A stretch of 39,081 bases of DNA from Verrucomicrobiota bacterium (GTDB lineage Bacteria; Verrucomicrobiota; Kiritimatiellia; UBA8416; JABMPJ01): positions 1-39,081 of the forward strand of contig JABGQM010000041.1 of assembly GCA_018648805.1 (NCBI GenBank). The letters are read 5' to 3'. Position numbers and translations under genes: made by a program. Under the pieces are notes generated by a model that was not told the DNA's origin, did not search any database, and was given only the letters and a program-made list of their open reading frames with translations. Shown piece by piece: positions 34,400 to 39,081 of this stretch (the first letter of the stretch is position 1; each line of letters opens with the position of its first letter).

Positions 34400-34705
34400 G
34401 AATGCATCTCCTTTATTGATTTGGGAATAGACTATATGGTCCTGGCGACTGCATGGCGAGCGCAAGATATCAACATTATTGACCTCGAACATTCAGTGTC
34501 TTACGCGGGTGGCTGATTGCCTCAAGTGCAGCTGATTCACTTGGCCTCACAGTAGCGCGGGGTCGTCCCGCCCCGGGGCTGCTTTAGGTCCCATGAAGTC
34601 GGGAATGTGCCGTAAATTGACGGGACGGACCCCTTGTTGAATACAGCGGGATGGTGCTATCGTTGGCTTTTGAGGCGCTTCGGGGATTGAGAGAAAGGTG
34701 AGATA
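34400..34705. other. Divergent intergenic region with imperfect long-stem dyad
   Basis: A gap of 306 bp between the GH4 and M24 genes. GGGGTCGTCCCG (34559-34570) faces CGGGACGGACCCC (34621-34633), an inverse pair with one extra base, enclosing 50 nt. CAGCTGATTCAC at 34530 matches part of the arm of the variable-stem element (36192-36202), perhaps a remnant. Promoters for both genes should lie here. No gene was seen. Confidence 0.4.
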
Positions 34706-35947
34706 ATGAATGCTGAGTTTCATCGATCACGCAGGCAGCAGTTCTACGGGACTATGCGCGATAATGAAGCCCTGATTCTCTTCGCTGGATCTGCGCCCCG
34801 CAAGACGGCTGATGCGAGCTATCGCTTCTTCGCCAACCGAAACTTCTACTATATGACGGGTATCCTTCAGAAGGAGAGTGTGCTGCTCGCTGTGAAGCGT
34901 GACGGCGATGTTGAGGAGACGCTTTTCGTGCTGCCGAAAGATCAAAAGGCTGAACGGTGGCAGGGCCGCAGGCTTGCGGCCGATGACGCGTCGGAGCTGT
35001 CCGGTATTGAAGCGGTAAAGGACCAGGCCCAATTCGAGTTGGATCTGAAGGCCGCGATCAACAGAGGGCAGATCGACACGGTCTGGTACGACTTCGACCC
35101 GTTTGATGTTGGCCGGAAAGATGCACCACAGAACCGGCACTGCGAAACGGTCAGGGCCGACTACCCGGCGATTGCCTTCAAGAACGCCTACCTCTCTATC
35201 AGTCGCGCGCGAGCGATAAAGACGCCGGACGAGATCGACACGATCAGGGAGGCCATGTGCATAACCCGTGATGGAATCCACGCCATGATGAAGGCCGCAA
35301 AGCCGGGTATGTATGAGTACCAGCTTGAGGCGGTGTTCAACAAAGTTCTGGCCGATGCGGGTGTGCGCGAACCGGCTTTTGAGAACATCGTCTCATCGGG
35401 TCGTAACAACTTCTGCATCCATTACGATGAGCCGATGGATATGCTCAACGACGGCGACTTGATCCTGGTGGATGTGGGTGCGCGAAAGAACGAGTATTCG
35501 AATGACATATCGCGGGCTTTTCCTGTGAACGGCACGTTCGGTGAGGAGCAGAAGACGGTCTACTCGATTGCGCTCAAGATCAATAAGGAGCTGATGGCGA
35601 TGCTGGTACCGCACGAGGTAACGTTTGCTGATATCGAAGCTCGCTGCAGGAAGCGCGTGGGCGAGGAGCTCACGCGGGCCGGCTACCTTGCCGAGGGTGA
35701 GGATGTGAAAAAGTATCACTGGCATGGTGGCACCCATCACGTTGGCCTCGATGTCCACGATGTCGGCACTCAGCCGGTTCCGATAGAGCCGGGCATGGTC
35801 TTCACCATCGATGTGGGTATCTATATTGAGGAAAGGAACATCGGGTTCCGCGTTGAAGATGATGTTGTCGTTACGGAGACGGGATACGAGCACTTGTCGG
35901 CGGGCATCGTGCGCGAGATGGACGACATAGAGGCCATGATGTGTTGA
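34706..35947 (+). CDS. M24 family Xaa-Pro aminopeptidase
   Basis: A 413-residue PepP-like aminopeptidase that removes the N-terminal residue before proline. Residues 1-150 are the AMP_N domain (HRSRRQQFYGTMRDNEALIL to NFYYMTGIL); residues 175-405 are the pita-bread catalytic domain. Metal ligands in view: D256 (LVDVGARKNEYSND), D267, H345 in GTHHVGLDVHD, and E384 in RVEDDV. The fourth acid, Glu in the common TIEPG motif, is D369 here (FTIDVGIYI), a conservative change that may alter metal affinity. AAAGGTGAG precedes the ATG. It probably processes peptides generally; a link to the sugar genes is not evident. Confidence 0.9.
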   Translation: MNAEFHRSRRQQFYGTMRDNEALILFAGSAPRKTADASYRFFANRNFYYMTGILQKESVLLAVKRDGDVEETLFVLPKDQKAERWQGRRLAADDASELSGIEAVKDQAQFELDLKAAINRGQIDTVWYDFDPFDVGRKDAPQNRHCETVRADYPAIAFKNAYLSISRARAIKTPDEIDTIREAMCITRDGIHAMMKAAKPGMYEYQLEAVFNKVLADAGVREPAFENIVSSGRNNFCIHYDEPMDMLNDGDLILVDVGARKNEYSNDISRAFPVNGTFGEEQKTVYSIALKINKELMAMLVPHEVTFADIEARCRKRVGEELTRAGYLAEGEDVKKYHWHGGTHHVGLDVHDVGTQPVPIEPGMVFTIDVGIYIEERNIGFRVEDDVVVTETGYEHLSAGIVREMDDIEAMMC

Positions 35948-36257
35948 ACGTTCAAATGTTGAGGCCCGGCCCCCTGCCAGCTTGTCTGGCAGGAGCCAAG
36001 AGCTTATCAGCCAATACATAGCTGACACACCAGCCCAGAGGCTGGCAAAGCGCGAGAAGAGGCCCGTGGGCCAGGGCTCGCGCTCGCCAGCCGCGGTTCC
36101 TTGTGAGCCCTTTTTGGCTGTTAAGCTTCTTCACCTGCCAGCAAGCTGGCAGGGGTCGGGAGAGAGAAGTCGTCAACTGGTTTGGCGGGTTAAGCTGATT
36201 CACCTGCCATGCGAGCTGGCAGGGGCCGAAACGCCTAGGCATCAACATTTGAATGTT
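35947..36257. mobile_element. Variable-stem element, copy 2, nested in an outer inverted repeat
   Basis: The outer shell is AACGTTCAAATGTTGA (35947-35962) against TCAACATTTGAATGTT (36242-36257), with CGGCCCC and GGGGCCG just inside. The left boundary hairpin is CCTGCCAG, loop CTTGT, CTGGCAGG (35973-35993), then the arm AGAGCTTATCAGCCAA. The inner hairpins include AGCGCGAG/CTCGCGCT. The right arm TTGGCTGTTAAGCTTCTTCA is followed by CCTGCCAG-CAAG-CTGGCAGG (36134-36153). A second right arm (GGTTAAGCTGATTCACC, 36188-36204) and hairpin (CCTGCCA/TGGCAGG, 36203-36223) follow in tandem. No coding capacity. Confidence 0.75.
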
Positions 36258-36302
36258 ATCGAGTTTTTAGATGAAAATGGAACAGGATAGCCGGAGAGAA
36301 TT

Positions 36303-38639
36303 ATGTACGTAGACGAACTGCAGGACACGCGTGAAGCGGGATGGTACAAGCAGGAGCAGGGGCAGCAGGTTGAGAACAACCGGCATTATGAATCGCTCTT
36401 TGCTCTGGGTACTGGCTACATGACCGTGCGATCCAGCGTCGAAGAAGGCTTTTATGATGACGATCAGTCGCGTGAATATATGCGCCTGCCTGTTAATGTG
36501 ACGCTGGAAAAACAGGCTGAGTCGAAAAGCCGCTACGGCACGTTCTTGCCGGTTGTTGAGGGCACGCACCCGTTCCTGCGCGTTGGCATGGTTAACCTGC
36601 CGTGGTTTCTGGGCCTGGTCATATATGCGGACGGCGAAAAGCTGGACATGGAGACCGGCCGCCTCTCGGACTACCATCGCTGGCTCGACATCAAGAACGC
36701 CACGCTCTACCGCACCTTTATCTGGGAGACCCGCGACGGCAAGAAGCTGAACATCCTTTTCAAGCGATTCATGAATCCTGAACTGCGCTTTACCTGCATA
36801 CAGGAATGCAAGATCAGACTGCTGTCAGGCCGTTGTGATATCCGTATCGTCAGCGCCGTGGACAATAATGTGCGAACGAACGGATACGAGACATTCACCG
36901 CCCACCAAACCGGTCATGGCGATGAGATCGTCTACTCGGATGTTACCACGAACAGGGACAACCGGATCGTGACGGCCACCGCGGCAAGGGTCTCAACAAC
37001 ATCCAACTACCTGATCGAGCAGGAGGCACGCAAGGCCGCAGCCGTCTATGCGATGACACTGCAGGAAGGTGAAGAGGCCACCGTGCACAAAGCCTCTGTC
37101 GTGATCTCCGACATGTATTACCCGAAGGACGCCCTGCTTGACGTTGCCATGACGACTGTGCGCGAGCAGATCGCGCAGGATCCGAACAGCCTGCACCAGG
37201 CGCATTGCGATGTCTGGGCCGCCAAATGGGACATAGCCGACATCGCCATTGAAGCCAACGATTCGAAGGGCTACGACTCTCAACTGGCGGCACGCCTGGC
37301 CGTTTACCACCTGCTGCGCGCCAAGGGTGAAGACGAAGATCGCGCCCTGATCTGCCCCAAGGGATTAACTTCTGAAGTCTATTTTGGCGTGGTCTTCTGG
37401 GATATGGATATCTTCATTCAGCCGTTCTACCTGTATACAAATCACCGTACCGCCAGGACGGCGGCCATGTTCCGCTACCACGGGCTCCAGGGCGCACGCA
37501 GGATCGCCGAGGCCGCCGGCTATAGGGGTGCCAGATATCCGTGGAACGCTGATGTCGAAGGCAACGAAACCTGCCCTCTCTTCGAATACGCCGAACACCA
37601 GGTCCACGTCACCTCAGATGTGGTCATTGGCCTGTGGCACTACTTCAAGGAAACCAACGACACCGAATTTCTCTTCAACTACGGTGCTGAGGTCATCATG
37701 GAGACCTCACGCTATTGGGCGGAACGCGCCGACAAACGCAAGGGCAAACCCGGCTACCACATCCTGGGAGTCATGGGTCCGGATGAGTACACCCACTTCT
37801 GCAACAATAACGCCTACACCAACCATTCGGTAACGTTTGGACTGAACCTGGCCGGCGAAGTGGCCGCCATGATGAAGCAGGAAGCCCCGTCGCAATACCA
37901 GGCGCTCTGTGACAAAATCGGGCTGCAGCAGGATGAGCTCGACCGTTTTGCGGAAGTGGCCGACGGCCTCGATATCCCGGTCGATCAGGAACGCAACATC
38001 GTCTGGCAATGTGAGGACTACGACACCAACTACGCCGAGATCGATATCGAGGGTATCTGGAAAGACAAAACGAAACCGTTCGGCGATTATATTCTGCAGG
38101 AGAAGCGGTATCGTTCGAAGGTTATGAAGCAGTCCGATGTCGCCGCACTGCTCTGTCTGTTCTCTGAGGAGTTCACCCTCGACCAGAAGCGCGCCTCGCT
38201 TGAATACTACGCGCCATTCAACACCAATGAGTCGTCAAACTCCATGTGTCACAATATGATCCTCGCGGCACACAGCGGGAACGCCACGATCGCTTACGAC
38301 TCCTGGAAGGCATCTATCGACATTGACTTCGGGCCGCTGCCTCGATCGAAAGACGGCATACATTGCGCCAATGTGGGCGGCATGTGGCAACAGATCGTAC
38401 ACGGCTTTGCCGGCATGATCAGCGCCCTGCAAGCCGATACACTCACATTTCGGCCATGCCTGCCGGAGGAGATTTCCTCGATCACCTTCAAAGTCTACTG
38501 GAAGCAAGATCTGGTCCGCGTCACCGTCGCCACGAACGCGCTCGAGGTCGAAAACCTCTCAGCCCACAAGATTGAGTTTGTCGTCCACGACAAGCAGGCG
38601 ACCGTAGAAGCGGGCGCCACAAGCCGTATCGCCTACTAG
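36303..38639 (+). CDS. GH65 family glycoside phosphorylase (maltose/kojibiose type)
   Basis: A 778-residue GH65 enzyme. These phosphorolyse alpha-glucosides (maltose, trehalose, kojibiose, nigerose and others) to beta-glucose-1-phosphate. The N-terminal beta-sandwich begins NRHYESLFALGTGYMTVRSS. The (alpha/alpha)6 domain has FWDMDIFIQPFYLYTNH, GYRGARYPW and GVMGPDEYTH, in which E495 is the expected general acid. NESSNSMCHN lies near the region that binds phosphate. The C-terminal beta-strands end at TSRIAY. GGAGAG is 5 nt before the ATG. No signal peptide, so it saves energy on imported disaccharides. Specificity among GH65 members is not decided. The stop is followed by heptads and a nested element. 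Confidence 0.9.
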   Translation: MYVDELQDTREAGWYKQEQGQQVENNRHYESLFALGTGYMTVRSSVEEGFYDDDQSREYMRLPVNVTLEKQAESKSRYGTFLPVVEGTHPFLRVGMVNLPWFLGLVIYADGEKLDMETGRLSDYHRWLDIKNATLYRTFIWETRDGKKLNILFKRFMNPELRFTCIQECKIRLLSGRCDIRIVSAVDNNVRTNGYETFTAHQTGHGDEIVYSDVTTNRDNRIVTATAARVSTTSNYLIEQEARKAAAVYAMTLQEGEEATVHKASVVISDMYYPKDALLDVAMTTVREQIAQDPNSLHQAHCDVWAAKWDIADIAIEANDSKGYDSQLAARLAVYHLLRAKGEDEDRALICPKGLTSEVYFGVVFWDMDIFIQPFYLYTNHRTARTAAMFRYHGLQGARRIAEAAGYRGARYPWNADVEGNETCPLFEYAEHQVHVTSDVVIGLWHYFKETNDTEFLFNYGAEVIMETSRYWAERADKRKGKPGYHILGVMGPDEYTHFCNNNAYTNHSVTFGLNLAGEVAAMMKQEAPSQYQALCDKIGLQQDELDRFAEVADGLDIPVDQERNIVWQCEDYDTNYAEIDIEGIWKDKTKPFGDYILQEKRYRSKVMKQSDVAALLCLFSEEFTLDQKRASLEYYAPFNTNESSNSMCHNMILAAHSGNATIAYDSWKASIDIDFGPLPRSKDGIHCANVGGMWQQIVHGFAGMISALQADTLTFRPCLPEEISSITFKVYWKQDLVRVTVATNALEVENLSAHKIEFVVHDKQATVEAGATSRIAY

Positions 38640-38680
38640 TTCGACGTTGTCCGAAAAGGGTCTGGCCGCAGCAAGGAACT

Positions 38681-38719
38681 GAATATCCAACAGCCAACAA
38701 GGAATATCCAATGTCCAAA
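38681..38719. repeat. Heptad array (GAATATC CAACAGC units), single arm
   Basis: The 10-mer GAATATCCAA occurs at 38681 and 38702, a 21-bp period made of three heptads. The units resemble the CCAACAT arms at 24693-24842. No facing arm was seen. Confidence 0.55.
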
Positions 38720-38754
38720 TGGGAGACTTCTCGCAATACATACAAAAATGGGGT

Positions 38755-39041
38755 CCTTCCAGAATTAGCGGGGTGTTTCTCAGTACCGTTCTCCGCGCCC
38801 CCCACCAGGTTGCCACTACGCTACGCTCCGTTGCCGCCTGGCGGCAGCCCGTCTCGCTTCGCTCGGCTGCCTGGTGGGAGCGACAGCTTAGCAGCCAACC
38901 GCGGGTCCCTTCCCCCCGCCTTTCCCGCCTCTCGCCGCTTTGCGGCGAGAGGCGGGAAAGGAATGGCGTGGGCGGTCTCTTTGGCCACTAAGCTCATTCA
39001 CCCACCAGGCAAGCTCTGTCTTTTATACACAAAAGATAGCT
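38755..39041. mobile_element. Family F copy filled by a variable-stem element, copy 3
   Basis: The left end CCTTCCAGAATTAGCGGGGT (38755-38774) is a family F end. 38781-38808 and 39016-39035 are exact inverse copies of 66-93 and 40-59, the apparently empty site. Between them lies a variable-stem element with stem CCACCAGG/CCTGGTGG (38802-38809, 38870-38877) around a 60-nt core shared with 16663-16724. The arms are CAGCTTAGCAGCCAAC (38884-38899) and TGGCCACTAAGCTCATTCAC (38982-39001). An internal hairpin has a 20-bp perfect stem (38919-38938, 38942-38961; GCCGC/GCGGC at the loop). A third CCACCAGG copy is at 39002-39009. Confidence 0.75.
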
Positions 39042-39081
39042 GGACTTTCAGTCTCCGGGCGCGTATGTTTTGGGCATGGAT

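Noticed and set aside
1..39081. A 39-kb composite transposon bounded by the inverted edge repeats
   Set aside because: No transposase or integrase is encoded, and one edge copy is filled by another element. A contig ending in dispersed repeats explains the inverted edges more simply.

Overview
The window reads as part of a GC-rich genome from the PVC lineages (Kiritimatiellota, Lentisphaerota or Planctomycetota are my best guess). The reasons are gene content only: formylglycine-type sulfatases, many glycoside hydrolases, uroporphyrinogen-decarboxylase-like (URO-D) paralogues, a Gfo/Idh-aldo/keto reductase fusion and a large c-haem/beta-propeller protein. No rRNA, tRNA or marker gene is present to fix the taxonomy. 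I find 20 protein genes and no regulator, transporter, transposase, integrase or phage gene.

Layout. 184-5205 (minus): a two-haem beta-propeller protein with N-terminal carbohydrate-binding-like modules, and a PQQ-type propeller. 5349-11580: a URO-D-like protein, a SASA-type esterase, a second, C-terminally shortened URO-D-like protein, a c/b-type membrane cytochrome and a DUF5060 glycosidase. 12026-16492: a 1488-residue exported protein with an HExxH motif, a left-handed-helix-like repeat, a LamG-like domain and a 400-residue coiled coil. 17005-26961: GH2 beta-mannosidase, GH33-type sialidase, GH28-like beta-helix enzyme, sulfatase and GH127. 27394-31147: Gfo/Idh-AKR fusion, GH51 arabinofuranosidase and a small cysteine-rich protein, tightly spaced. 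31397-34399 (minus): GH4 and a second sulfatase. 34706-38639: an M24 peptidase and a GH65 phosphorylase.

Together the enzymes fit dismantling of a complex, partly sulfated and acetylated polysaccharide with arabinose, mannose, uronic acid and possibly sialic acid residues. The propellers, the sialidase-like enzyme and the 1488-residue protein have signal peptides. The mannosidase, arabinofuranosidases, GH4, GH65 and both sulfatases do not, so much of the work is probably done inside the cell on imported oligosaccharides.

The most unusual part is between the genes. Nearly every long intergenic gap holds a fold-back structure, and three kinds recur. (1) Fold-backs whose arms are short tandem units (period 7, 8 or 12-14 bp) with a different unit sequence at each locus. 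(2) An element with conserved arms (GTGAAnnAGCTTAACAGCC and its reverse complement), a strong internal hairpin, and boundary hairpins whose stems differ at each locus while their loops or cores are conserved. (3) A family with ends like CTTCCGGAATTAGCGGGG. They are often nested one inside another. An apparently empty copy at the left edge of the window can be compared with a filled copy at the right edge. No mobility gene is nearby, so these look non-autonomous.
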